Part shown: positions 32,123 to 44,559 of the stretch, one piece after another
Numbering within the stretch: position 1 is the first letter of the stretch
Layout of the letters: every line of letters starts with the position of its first letter
Source of the DNA: Ilyonectria destructans
Lineage: Eukaryota; Ascomycota; Sordariomycetes; Hypocreales; Nectriaceae
NCBI GenBank assembly: GCA_020740775.1
Contig: JAHEWK010000012.1
Location: forward strand, 744,001 to 808,000
Length of the DNA stretch: 64,000 nt
Reading direction: 5' to 3'
The notes under the pieces: generated by a model
The model's database searches: none
Told to the model about the DNA's origin: nothing
The model's input: only the letters and a program-made list of their open reading frames with translations
Position numbers and translations under genes: made by a program

Positions 32123-35100
32123 TGAAGATAAGGAGTTGTTAGGTTGTAGATTTGATAGAATCATGGTGGCGTTGCTATTGATCCTGATAATGGTGATGAA
32201 AATGTGTTGTCTAGCTATGAATAGTAATGATACGGAGTTTGGAAGACGATATGCCTAACTAGTGGTGCTGCTACGCTTTGAATACTTAGAAGATCTGATT
32301 TATTGGCCCCCATTTCCTGAAAAACACAATGGGCTGATTCCACCATCCACCGGGGCTCTCCGAAATCGTGAATCCCGGGCCGGCCTTGACGGACGAACGG
32401 GGGCAACGGGGGATAGTCCGGAGCATGGTAGAAAGGTGGGGGCCCGCCGCACAACCTCCGGACCACCCACACCAGCTACCAAGTTTCTCGCAATGAACCT
32501 AGGAATGTCAAGCATCATCGGTACCTACAGTGCCGCATCTGCCAGGTTAGGTCCAGGGTTCGGACAGACTGGGTTCGTCAGCAGCGGGCATTTCGGCAAT
32601 GCAGATAATTTATCCTGGTACGAAGGTGTGGAGGAGAGCACGTAGCAGCGAGAGGTTGGTGGGTTTGTCTCAGGGATGTCTGCGTAGGTTTTTCTTATTT
32701 GTTTCGTGTTGCTTCCGCCTTGCGGCCGCAATGATGGTCCGGTGTTACGTACGAAAGGTGAGATGAGTGGACTGGGGGCTCTGGGGACACGTACGGGGCG
32801 GAGACGGGGCGATTCGCCAATGAGTGGGCGTTGATACTGGGAATGGGATGCTGCATGGAAGCTGTGGTTGGGTGGGTGCAGTTGGCTTGGCGTCTCGCAG
32901 ACGAATACCGACATACAGCCATGCGCCTCTATCTCTGTCGGTATCCAGATGTGCGTCTGACTTATCTGTATCACAGCTGGCTATCTCCGGACCGGGACCG
33001 GGACCGGGATGGGACAGTGGAGGGAGAGAGATGGGGAACGGGTGGTGCGTGTGTTTTGTGCCAGAGGGTGCATTCTGTATGGTGGGTGTGCATGTGTGAG
33101 GATGCATGTTGGCGGTATGGTAGGTAGGGAGCTTGCCAAGTTACACGAGACGAATCAACCGACTGCATGCTCCGGACGAATAGTGAGAGCCAATATCGTT
33201 TCGGTACCCGGGTGTAAAAATACGGGTATGATGCACGGGGTTGAGTCTCCGTATTTTCCCCGGATAGTGACGGAAAGGTACCGGTAATTGGGCCACGGAA
33301 CCAAAGGTACGTGCGTCTTCGGTCCATCGATAGTGACGTTGGTGTTAGAATGAGCGGAGGATTGAAACAATTGGTGTGGAAGCACAGACTTTCCCCAGAG
33401 AAAGGATGCCATTGTACGTAATTCGGGAGGCTTGGGAACCGGGGATGGAGGTGAGGCGTCTGTAACGTGACCTGCGCCTCTCGGGCGGGGATTGGTTCGC
33501 TAAAAGAGGGAAACCGAGGAGGAGGAGAATTCTTTTTTCTGGTTACGGAGGCTGCCCGTCTGAAGGAAGGGGACCTGGCTTGCGGATGATGCGGGTGCAT
33601 GATGGCGCTTTGGCGATGGGATGGGATCGTGGCGACAGCGCGGGGAGAGCGGAGGGGACGGGGTTCGGTTGTGCGTGTGATTGGGTGGTTGAGGTTGGTG
33701 GCGGCCGAGTACACGGCAATGATTTAGTGGAGGCTCAGTAGGAAATGACTTGGAAGATCAAGTGACTGCCGATGACTGAGACTGTTATTGAAGCAAATCT
33801 CGGGCTTGGTTGGACGCTGTCATACCAGACACCGACTTTGTTAGACAAACAGCGGCCAGTGATGGTGATCGCCTCCCGTGTCTGAGCACCTTGTGATCCC
33901 TTGAAGCTCAGACGGCATGGCCATCATCAGGGTCACGGTCCGAAGCACAAATTGCAGCTGCGCATGCGTGTGTGCGTGTGCAGCTGGTGAGATGGGTGAC
34001 GGGTGAGATGTGGACGCAGATGCTGCACGCGGCTGACCATTGTAAGATGCGATGGCGATTCGATTGCGATGGATTGGCCTGCAATGCCTTGCGTCTTGGT
34101 CAACAAGCTCCATCCCAGCAACGCTTCGCCACGACTTGTTGGTCCCAGAGTTTGGCACCTGACCAACGCTGGATGCAATGCATTTGAGCTCTCGGCGTGC
34201 CGTGGGTGTGTAGCCAGCCAGGCAGGTGTGCCTCCGTGCCATCCGGGGCGCCGTCGCCGAGTTATCAGAACGTAGCCCTTCTCTTTGGGTTCCAATTGGA
34301 ACCCCCAGGATCCCGGCACCCCCTCTCACTGCTTTTTGCTACGATCGTGTGCAGAGTGTCATCCAAGGCTGGCCAACAAGGACGCTGCCCGCCCCTCCCA
34401 CCACCACGTAGCTTTCTTTTTTTTCTTCTCGTCTGGTGTACCCGTACCGAGATTTATTTTCCCCTCCATTCGTATCGACCAAGGTGTCAATGGGGCGTCC
34501 CGTCATAATCTGCCAAAAGTACTGTACGTCGTAGTTAGTTTACCTAATACAGCATGTACATGTCGTCCATTGCTGTAGTCTTGCATTGGTAGCCCTGGCC
34601 CTTGGTCCTGGCTGTTTAGCCGCAGTAGGGAGGTCCCTTGGTCTAGCGCGGCGGTGCTATGCCTCTTCGCCTCTACGCCCTGCATCGTCTCCATGAATCT
34701 GTGACGCCGCCTTGTCTGGGTCGGGTCAGGCTCGGTAGGTAGTTCCGATCCCCTCAGTATGGTGCACTGGGTCTCGGCCTTGTCTTAGCTCTTGGACGTC
34801 AAGCCTGAGAAGGCTGGGGGAGGCGTCGTTACGGGCGGCGAAACCACACCGCGTAGCGCCAGAGAAGGCGAAAAAGAAAAGAAAAGAGAGGGGAGATAAG
34901 ATGGAGACAAGACGAAGAGAGAACGAGGGAAAATGGTAGAAACGAGGCTAGCCCCAGGCACACCCAATGCGCATCAACCTGCGGAAGGTGCACTATGTAG
35001 TTGAGGGGAGCTCCATCCCACCTTACTCTGTACGTAGGCACGCACGCAAGCAAGGCAGGCAAGGCAGGTACCGCTCCCCTCCTTCCTCCAAGACAGGTAT

Positions 35101-36000
35101 TCCGCCTTGCCCACCATTTTTCTTCACGGCCTTGTTGGTGTCCAATTTGTTATCAAGCACTTCGCTCTATCAGCAACATCATCACCACTACCCGTCATCC
35201 ACGTCTTGCTTATTCTTCTCTTCTCCATCACGGCCACGAACACTAACAAACACACTTTTTTTTTCTTTCCTCCACGCCCTTCCAGTTACCGTCCGCCCAC
35301 CCCCTCCAGCATTGTTTGCTTTGAGCCTCCATCCAGTCTGGCGTCGTGCTGCATTGCTGTTTCTCGGCCTTGCACTGGCATTGAACATTCACTTCTCTGC
35401 CGTTGAAAACTGTTGCGCTTTCAACCCTCGCCGGACCGTTTCGACCGGCCGTCTTCCACCCAGATCCAAAAGTTCTTCTCCCCGCAGCCTGCTCCCAAAG
35501 CTGCGGGAAGAAAAGCGACGGTGACAAACGGCTGCGCCATCTTTTTCAATCGACGCCCCTCTGACACGCCCACGCTTGCCCCCCGCACTGGCACCTGCAC
35601 GTTGCGCTACGCTTTCACTGGCCTGAGATACGTACTATCTTTCAGCGCCCGCCACCCTGGTCCACCTTGCAAACCTCCCCCTACCCAGCGACTCCAAAAA
35701 GTCGCAATCCCCCCCAGTTTCGCTTCTCCTCGGCCCACGCGGCTCCCCCTTCAACCTCGCCCAACCGCCACAAACCGAGTTCGATATTATCGCCATCAGC
35801 CTCTACGATCCCACCTCTCGCACTGCGCATTGCCTGCCGCCGACTACGGCACCGCGTTTCTGCACGCCCACGGCCGTCTCCCTACCTATCAACCCGGGCC
35901 TCTGCTACCCCGCCGGTCGCGCGACCCTGTCTGCTCAGCCTGACGCGACTGGTTCTTGATTCGCCCCGAGACTCCCTTCGGGAGAGGAGACACCGCAACC
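32123..36000. other. Long intergenic region and leader of the Zn2Cys6 regulator gene
   Basis: About 3.9 kb with no supported gene. Frames of up to 247 codons at 32.5-33.7 kb (minus strand) are Pro/Ser/His/Arg-rich and not protein-like. A GGGACC tandem lies near 32,988-33,010 and a hairpin-forming inverted repeat at about 33,207-33,263. From about 35,080 the plus strand is C/T-rich with a long T run near 35,254-35,264, consistent with a long leader of the downstream regulator gene. Confidence 0.5.
33207..33263. repeat. Imperfect inverted repeat (hairpin)
   Basis: AAAATACGG at 33,217-33,225 pairs with CCGTATTTT at 33,249-33,257 across a 23-base loop. The stem extends outward with CCGGG pairing with CCCGG after a short interior bulge. 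GGTACC palindromes flank it on both sides. No function is evident. Confidence 0.5.
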
Positions 36001-39000
36001 ATGGCCCCGTACGGGTCCGCCCACGCGCCCTCTATCGGCGCAGAGTCGAGCCCTACCGGTTCTTCCTCGACTCCCAACCACCATGCGCAATCCCAACCGC
36101 CGCAACAACTGCCGACCCCGAACCAGGCAGGACTATCTCTGAATGCACAGCACAAGCGTGTCTATCAGGCCTGTATCCCCTGTCGCCGCCGTAAGGTCCG
36201 ATGCGACTTGGGTAGTGTCGACAACCCGCACGATCCTCCTTGTGTTCGTTGCCGCCGTGAAAGCAAGGAGTGCTTCTTCAGCGCAACCCGCCGAAAGCGC
36301 AAGACCGACGACGGCGAAGGCAGCGATGTTGACGAGTATATCGTCCGCAACGGTCGCAAGCGAGTTCAGACCAGCGGTAGCCCCCCGCCCTTCATCGATC
36401 GCCGCGCCTACAGCAACGTGCCCTTGACCCCAGGTGGCTCTGCAGGCCGAACTCAACCACTTCGCCGGCCAGATGGCTCCAGGGCCGACGGAGATAGCGA
36501 CTTCGGCGCCGATGGCGATGCGAACCAGACTCTCGAAAACCTGGAGGCTCAAACGGTGATGCGCCGCAGCGTGTTTGGACCCCATGACGCCCTTGACCTG
36601 CTCTACAAGGCTGCCACGGATAGGTGCGTCTCCCCCACCCCCTATGCCTCGCCTCCCATCGGTTTAAGATCAACAAGTTGACATATAACAGCCCAGTGAC
36701 AAACCACCATGAGCGCAAAGACAGCATGTCTTCCGCCAAACAGCCTCCTCAGCCGCCCCTAGCCCATGACGGTGTCCCAAAGCACATTCGTCGAACTGCC
36801 ATGCCTGTTAGGATGGAGCAGCCCATCGATCCCGAATTGTCGCAACCCGAGTTGAGCAGCCAACCGGGATATATCGAGGCCATTGCGGCCTGGCAGAGGT
36901 TTCGCTTTGTCAGAGCAGGGTGGTTTACCGCCGCTGAGGCCATTGAATACATCGACTAGTAAGCTCCACAAGGCATCGCATCCCTAAGACGTCATGAACT
37001 AACTTGGTGACAGTTATTATAAGTACCTTTCACCTCTAACACCCATATCGCCCCCGACTTTTAGCAACCCGGCCTCTCATGTCACCCTACTGTACGAGGA
37101 ACCTATCCTGACCGTCACTCTATTGACCATTGCGTCTCGATATCGAAAAATGCCCGGCACAGGCGGCCATTGCCGCTCGCATGCTATCCACGAACAACTA
37201 TGGACGTACTTGCGCGGCATGATTGAGCGTTGTCTGTGGGGACAGGAGGCTTTCGGCGGTGGTTTCTGTGTGCCCTCTACAGCCATGTTTGACGAGTCCC
37301 AGACCAGCAGCACCGCTCCGTGGCGAGGACTCCGAAAAGGCAGCCTACGAACTTTAGGTACTATCGAATCGCTCATGATTCTGACCGAGTGGCATCCACG
37401 CGCTCTGCATTTTCCCCCAAGCGAGGCGACGGATGAACTCGTGCTCCCGATGGCTGAAGGGCTAATGGCCGGTATGGACCCTGACGAAGACGCGAATGGA
37501 ACTCTGGGCCAAAGTTTCGGAGGTAAGCGGATCGAAAGTTGGCTCGAGCCGGCGTGGAGAAGTGATCGGATGTGCTGGATGCTTCTCAGCACCGCCAACG
37601 GACTGGCGTACGAGCTTGGTGTTTTTGACGACATCGATGAGATGCTCAAAGACGATGCCATTATGCGACTCGAGTACAAGGAGGAGGCGTACCGACAGCG
37701 AGCGTACCGCATCAAACGCCTACTGCTGATCTACACCACCCAGCTTGCCGGCCGTCTCGGCTGGACAAATATGGCCCCTGACCACCTCCGAAAGAGCGAT
37801 CCAGCCATCTCTCGAAAGCGGCCCGTATCTCACGAGGGTACGACGCCCGGCACAAACCCGTCTTCCATGTCCAACGCCTTCAACTATGTTCCAGATCTTG
37901 AGCTGGACGACCAAATTATTCACTGCTGGGCGGGCATCAGCAACGCCATGCACATGGGTAACGAGAAACTCTTCCGCTCCCGAAAGCACACGACGCAAAT
38001 CATCCAGAGCGGCAAATACGTTGACCTTTTACGAGACTTTGTACCCTTACTTCGCGATTGGTGGAGGGAGTTTGAACTATTCCGGCTGCCTCAGTTCATT
38101 CGACACATCCTAACCATCGAATACGAGTACGTACGCATCTACATCAACTCGCTGTCGCTCCAGGCTGTTGTTGAGCGATGCACCAACAACGCCAACAACG
38201 CGGGAAATGCTAGTAATGTGACTGGCTTGGGGTTTAACGGACTGTCAGCCAACGGGCACCAGCAGCTCTCCCCGCAGACCATGATCAATTTCGGGAAACT
38301 CCCACTTGGTCAGTTGGGTGGCTTTACAGCTAATGACCAGGAGTACATTCGCGAGGTTGTTGAGGGCAGCCGTAACCTCCTCCGAACCGTCGTTGACGGG
38401 CTACTACCCGGCGACTACCTCAAACACGCACCAGTCCGCACATATTTCCGCATTATTAGCGGTGCCATGTTCCTGCTCAAGACATTTGCACTCGGCGCTC
38501 CTCGGTCTGATGTCAAGATGAGCATCGAGCTGATGGATTCGACTGTCGAAGCACTCCGCAACTGCGTTGTCGACGATGTACATCTGGGGATCCGATTCGC
38601 CGACCTTCTCGAGTCCCTGACTAGCCGATTGCGAAACCGCTTCATCCAGGCCCCTACAATGCAACAAGCATCAGGCAAGGGGCAGAGCCCTATGCCAGAT
38701 ACAGTTGGGCATGCAGTCAACGGATCTGCTGGGCCAAACGGAGAGAGCAACGCAAGCTGGGTTGGAGGTCATGCCCAAAAACTCCGAGATGGGCTCAACG
38801 GAAATTGTAAGAGACCAACCCTCACATATCTCGAGGCATATACTAACCATGCTAATGTAGACCCTCCCTCCCCTTCTCATGAGGGGAACGGTATCTCAGC
38901 CACACCATTTGATCTCTCTTCTGGCAACTTTCCCTATCCCGGCAACGCGTCTCTTGGGCCGTCTACACCAACAGCCGTTGACAACAACGTCTCTAATATG

Positions 39001-39213
39001 GACGTCAGTCTCTTCGACGATTGGAACAACCAGGGCAACGAGATGTGGTACCTGCCACCAGGACCAGCCTTCTTCCAGAACGTAGAGAACACTTCGGTCG
39101 CCATGACAGCCGAGGGCGTCAACGTCGGAGGACTTGACCTGCTCGAATACATGGCTATGGACCCCTCGCAATTTCCGGGACTGGACCCTTCGGGGCCATC
39201 ATCCAACGTTTAA
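36001..39213 (+). CDS. Zn2Cys6 fungal transcription factor, 1,011 aa
   Basis: This is a DNA-binding regulator with a binuclear zinc cluster. Four exons are read: 36001-36623, 36692-36958, 37014-38806 and 38861-39213. The third intron (38,807-38,860) is 54 bp with no in-frame stop, but it has GTAAGA, a TACTAAC branch site and TAG, so I treat it as spliced. The six cysteines are C58, C61, C68, C81, C84 and C91 (spacing 2-6-12-2-6). The 12-residue loop [12 protein letters not shown] is longer than usual and recalls the ARO80/WAR1-type regulators; this naming is tentative. A basic linker RRKRKTDDG follows. The middle region (residues about 290-760) has the helical layout of the fungal TF regulatory domain ([20 protein letters not shown]). 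The tail is Asn/Gly/Pro-rich with acidic-aromatic patches ([18 protein letters not shown]), plausible for activation. Target genes cannot be read from the sequence. Confidence 0.9.
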
Positions 39214-40617
39214 GCCACGCCAAATGGACAATACGATATTATTTGATGAGCACGGAAGTTTAATGAACAGCTTTCCCCTTTTTGTTCTTGTTTGGGGACG
39301 TTGTATCATGGTTAGCATGATTTGATTCTTGATTCTAAAACAGCGTGTGACGACTTTCCCCTTACGTTTGATACAAAAAAGATGCCCCTATGAGGGCCTT
39401 GGTACCTTGGTTTCTGTGGTGGATGTGTGCTCCGATTTCTATTTTCTTCACTGGCATCGTTTGATTCATGAAATCGGTGCTCTTTTCCTTTGTTCAGATG
39501 AGAACCGCTCAAGGCGGACGAAAAGGACTGGCGACATTGGCAGGACGATCAAAACACAGCACTCCCAAAGAGGGTAGAAATAGCACTGGTAGACAAAATC
39601 AAAAGAGAAAGTCGAGACATTGAGGTGTCTAGTTCCGTAAGATCGCAAATGCCCAATAGTGAAATTTACACACGAACGTTACTGTTGAATATTCGGTTCA
39701 TGTGAAGTGCAAGGGAATTACTCGGATGGGCCTTGGAGCTCTAATAAGGTCTTACAGCTCACTGAAGTGCGGCTGAGTCGCATTCAACTGCGACTCACCA
39801 GAGCCAAAGCAAAACACAAGTCTCAGTAACAGTCATGGTAACGGTAACCACTTTGATTCAATTGGTCTGCACATTCAATGCGTTGGTGATACGCGCATGC
39901 TCTCAAACCCCATCAATACAAATACCACACCTTACAGCAGCAAACCAAAAGTAACCACTCCTTTCCATCTTTCCTCTCCCCTCTTCTCTCCTTGAACATG
40001 CGCTGAGACAGGGGTGGGAATACGTGTCGTTCAAGAAAAACGAGGCTCCCCTTCCCAGACGCATGCCACTCTGTTCAACGTAACATCGCACATTCCCCGG
40101 AAAGATGCAAAAGCCGCTGACGCCTCTTTCGAGGCTTGTATCCAGCCCCTCTCGAAGCGCAGGATCTTGCGTCCCGCCGGAGAGAAATGCGACTCGCAAA
40201 CGATCAAGACGAGGCCAAGGCGGTCTGCCATTGGCCGAAACTTCAGCAGACACGTCGTCCCATCCCAATCGCCCGGTTTCCATGCATACATTGCTTCTCC
40301 CGTGACTGAGAAAGCATGCGGCTCACGAGAGAGAAGTATTTCGAGACAGTAATGCTCAGCCTTAATCCCTAGATTCTTCCACTCTCGGTCCCTTCGGACT
40401 CCAGTATAAAGCATTGTTACTCAACCTTGTAGCTCCCATTTTGTTTCTGTTTTCTTTTTCCTCCATTTTTTCGTACTCGTCACTCGGTCCCTGTTCTGTC
40501 ATTATCTGGTCATGTCGTGGACCGTCTCGTTCCAGCCTTCATTCAGATATCAATCGCTGAACCACTTTTGGCAAAGAAACAATAGGGTTTAACATTAAGA
40601 TGTAAGAATGAGGTCAT
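39214..40617. other. Convergent spacer between the regulator gene and TAF14
   Basis: About 1.4 kb holding the two 3' ends. No frame looks protein-like; the longest (about 127 codons) overlap on both strands. It is AT-richer in its first half. Confidence 0.5.
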
Positions 40618-41826
40618 CTAGGTGACAAGGCCCTTCTTGTACTGTTGGGTGATATTAGTAAACGGCACCAGCCATACGATTGCCAAGGAAAGGAAGGCTC
40701 ACCAGGTGGTCCCAGAGCTTAGTCGAGAGTAATTCTGGCATAGTGTAGAGATCAATCGAGAACTCTCCGGCTTGAGTCAAGTCATCCACTATTAGCTCAC
40801 CACACACACATCAATTGAGGAAGAGAAAAGGGAGGGGGGGAGGAGAGAGGGCAGAGGAGCACCGAGTAGGCAATCTCCTCAACCGAGAAATCAAACAAGG
40901 AATAAACTTACCCTCCACATCACTCCTTATGTACGTGTCCGGACCCTTGTTCTCGTTGATGAGCTGGATGACACGCAGCAAGTCCTCCTCCTCGAGCTTC
41001 TCCAGGGCCTCGGCAATCTTCTCGTAGTCAAACTTCTGGGCGCTCCTCTTGATGGCAAGGCCCTTCTTCTTGGGCCGATGGTCGTCGTCGGTGGGCAGGG
41101 GACCCGTCTCACGCAGGCGCTCCTGCAGAGATTGGGAGGGGTTCTTGAAGGTGACGTTGTGGACGACCTCGTACTTGTTCTTGCCGAAGTTAAGGTCCTG
41201 GATGATGGGGGCAAGCTTGGTCTTCTCGGTGGTGTAGCAGTCGATGCTGAAATCAAACTCACCCCAACCCTCGTTCGAGCAAAGAAAGGGTGGCTTGACG
41301 AAGGCTACAGGGCGAGGCAGGTGGATTAGCAGCCCAATCTCGGGGAAAATGCGAAGCATGAGGCCAATGGAGGTGCAATGGAGGCGGCAAGGAGGAGGGG
41401 AAGCATACTCTGGACGGGGTTCGCAAAGGTCGGGTGCAGGTTGTAGACGACCTTGGTGAAGACGTCGGCTGGGCGCTCAGTGCCGTCCTCATCAACCAAG
41501 AAGATCTTCAAGCTCCATTCTCGCATAGGGAAGCCTTCGATGGCAGGCTTGTCACTTTGAGGCGCAGTCTCGTCAGCACTGAATAGCTCTTGTGACAGTG
41601 TATGTGTAGGCATTTCAGCCGAGTATTGGGTTATGGGGGGAAGACGTTCGCGTCGGGAGGGGAGGGCAGTGGCCACAATAGGGCAAGAGTACAGAAGGAC
41701 AAGAGGACAGGGAGGCATGAAAACTCACATGATGTGTTGTTCGGTGACAACCTTGACTTTGCGCTGTAGATCGTCAGCACGAATTTTGCGAGGGGTGGCG
41801 GATCGCCGAGTTCGTGGAGTGGGCAT
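40618..41826 (-). CDS. TAF14: YEATS-domain protein Taf14
   Basis: Taf14 is a shared subunit of TFIID, TFIIF and several chromatin complexes; its YEATS domain reads acylated histone H3 and its C-terminal ET-like domain binds partner peptides. Five exons are read: 41826-41729, 41578-41409, 41304-40912, 40788-40703 and 40641-40618, giving 256 aa. The YEATS core shows VEGFPMREW-type text (AIEGFPMREWSLKIFL), VVYNLHPTF, the exon-3 start TFVKPPFLC, and GWGEFDFSI with Trp103 of the aromatic cage. The C-terminal domain reads LLRVIQLINENKGPD ... AGEFSIDLYTMPELL. The last exon is 24 bases and supplies YKKGLVT; its intron has a TACTAAT branch site. The exon-2 acceptor was chosen as TTCAG; a second in-frame acceptor 20-30 bp downstream (CAAAG) would shorten the linker after residue 32 slightly. 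Confidence 0.93.
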
Positions 41827-44559
41827 GGCTGTGATGAGGCTGTGAAAGAGGTGATGATGTGCGATGTCCGTGTAGATGTGTAGGTGTGTAGATGGACCAC
41901 AAGCAGCGGCAAAGACAGCAGGAAAAGCTTCAAGGGATCGGTGCATGTGCTGCTCGCGGTGATGGCGATGGCGATGGCGATTGCAATGTGACGGCAATTG
42001 CAAAGTGATGGTGATGGTGAACAGCTGGCAGAGAAGCGGGTGACAGGCAGGTAGGCAAGAAGGCAAAGTAGGCAGGCGGCGCTGTCAATGAGACGCGTGC
42101 AATGCGGTGTGCTTTGCGGCGTGTTTGTGCCACGAGAAACGCCTGAAGCCACGAGCAGTGCTTGACAGCTGACGAGACCATCAGGTTCAGCTGGCGCCAG
42201 CTGTCAAGCTGCCAACTCGACAGCCGCTGCCAACCAGACACAAGACGACGACCTGTCACGGCCGAGTCCAGCCCATTCTCGCCCTCGCAACGACGACACG
42301 CCCAGCAAACACTCATCCCAAGGCCACCAAACGCGAATCACCGACGAACCAGAATCCAACCACCGGGAAGCCAGCCGGGAGGCCGGACAGCCAGAGCAAC
42401 GGACAGCCGCACAGCAGCTCCAAGCAGAACAATGACGGCACACGAGGCACCGGGAGAAGAGCAGGCCGAGAAGGGCAAGGCAAACATCTGGGGGCAATAG
42501 GGACGAACAGCCAGCAGACAAGAACGGAAAAAGACGACAGGCGTCAAACACTCACCTCGACCAACATCGTGACGTTGCTGGGAAATCTCCCTTTCTCTTG
42601 AAACCCAGCGTGGGTGGGGGGAAAAAGACAGACAGACGGACAGACACAGACAGGAGCTCTCTCTCTCACACGACTCACACACGGCGACGTGGGGAGGACA
42701 GGGAGACCGGCGGGGGGTGGTAGGTCGGTTGGGTTGGGTTACAGGACAAATTCCTACAGCGATGGCGGAAAAGGTCGGTCGGACGGCGTCTGCGGACAGC
42801 GGCGGCGGCGGGTAGGACGGGGGGGAGGAGCAAGACGGGGGGCGAGAGAAATGGGGATTGGGGATGGATGGATGGATCCAAGAGAGAGAAGCGCGAGCGA
42901 GGAAGCGAAGTAAGTGGGCGCCGTCAACCGGGTTTTCCACACACGCGCTGCTTGCACACACAACAACGTTTGGGGAGCAAGGAGCGAGCGAGTGTGAGTG
43001 AGGGTTTGGAGCGGGCGAACGAAAAGCAACGGACTAGGTAGGGGGGCGTGTGTGTGGGCGACGAGGCGAAAAGGTAGGAAGGGAGAGAGAGAGGGAAGGC
43101 AAGCGGGAGAGAGTGGGCGAAGAGGCTGAACCTCCCGGACCTTGACGCGCGCGAGACGGGACGGAGGAGGAGGCTGAGAAGAGAAACCCACTGCGGGAGA
43201 CGGGTGGTGCTGGGGAATCCTGCTGTCCCCGAGTTCCTCGTTCGCTGGGCTTGCAATTAGTGACTTGCTGTCGCCTGTCGCCTGTCGCCTTCTTTGCTGT
43301 GGGTGAGCACGCGCAGGGAGGGAGTGTCTTGCACGGCTGCGAGCCCCGGAACTCCACCGCCTCGGGTGGTCTTTGCCTTGCTTGGCCTGCCTGCCTGTCT
43401 GTCTGCCTGCCTATCTGCCTACCAGGTACCGGCTGGCTTGCCCTACAAGGTGTGTACTAACGATGCGTCTACGTACGATCGAAGCATGTCTGCCTCTACG
43501 GTGTCTTTTCCTCCAGCCCGGGTACGGAGTACAAGCTTCGCCAGGCAATTAAGGTAGGTATACCTCCTGGAACGCCCGTCAAAGCGCGTCCTGCAAACGA
43601 CGGTTTTAGCAACAGTGCGTCTGTGGCGTCACCGAGCCCGTCCGGTCAGGCGTGTTCTGGCATTGGGGGCGCTACCATCAGCCATCCCGTCCTTCCAGTT
43701 CCTTCTTCTTCTCCCGCCCCGGCCACGTCCATTGCGCAGTCACCGATCGTCTTCTTGTCTGCCTCTCTGTGAGCTGAGATGAGATGAGAGTCCAGGGGGA
43801 AGCAAACATCCCTCAGCTCTTGGCATGGGGCGGGACGACTTACCCCTGGAAAACGGGCGTAAACTGCGTGAATCCGTTCGACCTCCACGCCAACCAACAC
43901 ATGCCGTGGCCGGGTACATCGGTGTCTTGGCTCTTGTGGCGCAACCCCACCGAACGCGTCCCGATCGCCTTCTTCAGCCACACTTCGTCCACCGCCATCA
44001 TCCACAACCACAACCGCACAAAGACAAAACCCCCCTCAACCATGGTTGGTGGCTGAACTCCCAGGGTTAGTTCATTCATGTAGCTGCACGGCAAGCACAC
44101 ATCACACAGGAACGCCGTCGTCCAGTGACCAGTCACGCAGGTGGGAAACCGTCCGGGTCTATCTAATTTTTTCAATTGAATGTGCTGTGATCTGATGCTC
44201 TTGATGCTATCCGTCCATCCACCAAACCGCCTGAAGGCGAGCTATCCATAGTGGCGCTCTCCTCCCATTCCACTCTCCATGGCCCTCCATTCCGCGGGTC
44301 CTCAACTGCTTCGTATCAGTGGTGTAGTGTGTGCGTGTAGTGGTGGTGGTGATGTGTGCGTGTGTATGGGGTATGGGGGTTTGGGGGTTCAAGGAAGATG
44401 GCGCCATCGTCGTCCATCGACGACGATATCCAAGGCGTGTTGTGGTGACGTGTGGGGGAGATCGGGGTCCGGCCTGGACATCAACGGGGATTATAACTAA
44501 ATCCCAGCGGCCATCCAGGCCGAGCCCGTAAATGGGGGAGTGTGACAACCAGAGTTTGC
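41827..44559. other. Intergenic region with long purine-rich strand (leader of TAF14)
   Basis: About 2.7 kb without a supported gene. From about 42,590 to 43,200 the plus strand is strongly purine-rich, so the minus strand is C/T-rich, as seen in the leaders of other genes here; it may be TAF14 promoter or leader. Simple repeats include GATGGC units near 41,956-41,978, a GGAT run near 42,863-42,878, CTGTCGC units near 43,266-43,288 and a TGCC/TGTC tetranucleotide run near 43,383-43,420. Confidence 0.5.
43383..43420. repeat. TGCC/TGTC tetranucleotide microsatellite
   Basis: Successive TGCC, TGTC and TATC units form a degenerate 4-bp microsatellite in non-coding DNA. It is likely to vary in length between strains. 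Confidence 0.7.

Noticed and set aside
32971..33714. 247-codon minus-strand frame
   Set aside because: Rich in His, Pro, Ser and Arg, no conserved-looking blocks, and equally long frames exist on the other strand.
38807..38860. Reading the Zn2Cys6 gene straight through this 54-bp stretch
   Set aside because: It keeps the frame, but it has a full donor, a TACTAAC branch site and an acceptor, so splicing is more likely.
40653..40702. Ending TAF14 without the last intron
   Set aside because: The spliced ending YKKGLVT is preferred because the intron has a TACTAAT branch site and CAG acceptor; the read-through is kept only as a possible variant.
42338..42961. 207-codon minus-strand frame upstream of TAF14
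   Set aside because: Follows from the purine-rich plus strand; runs of Ser/Pro/Cys with no fold-like pattern.
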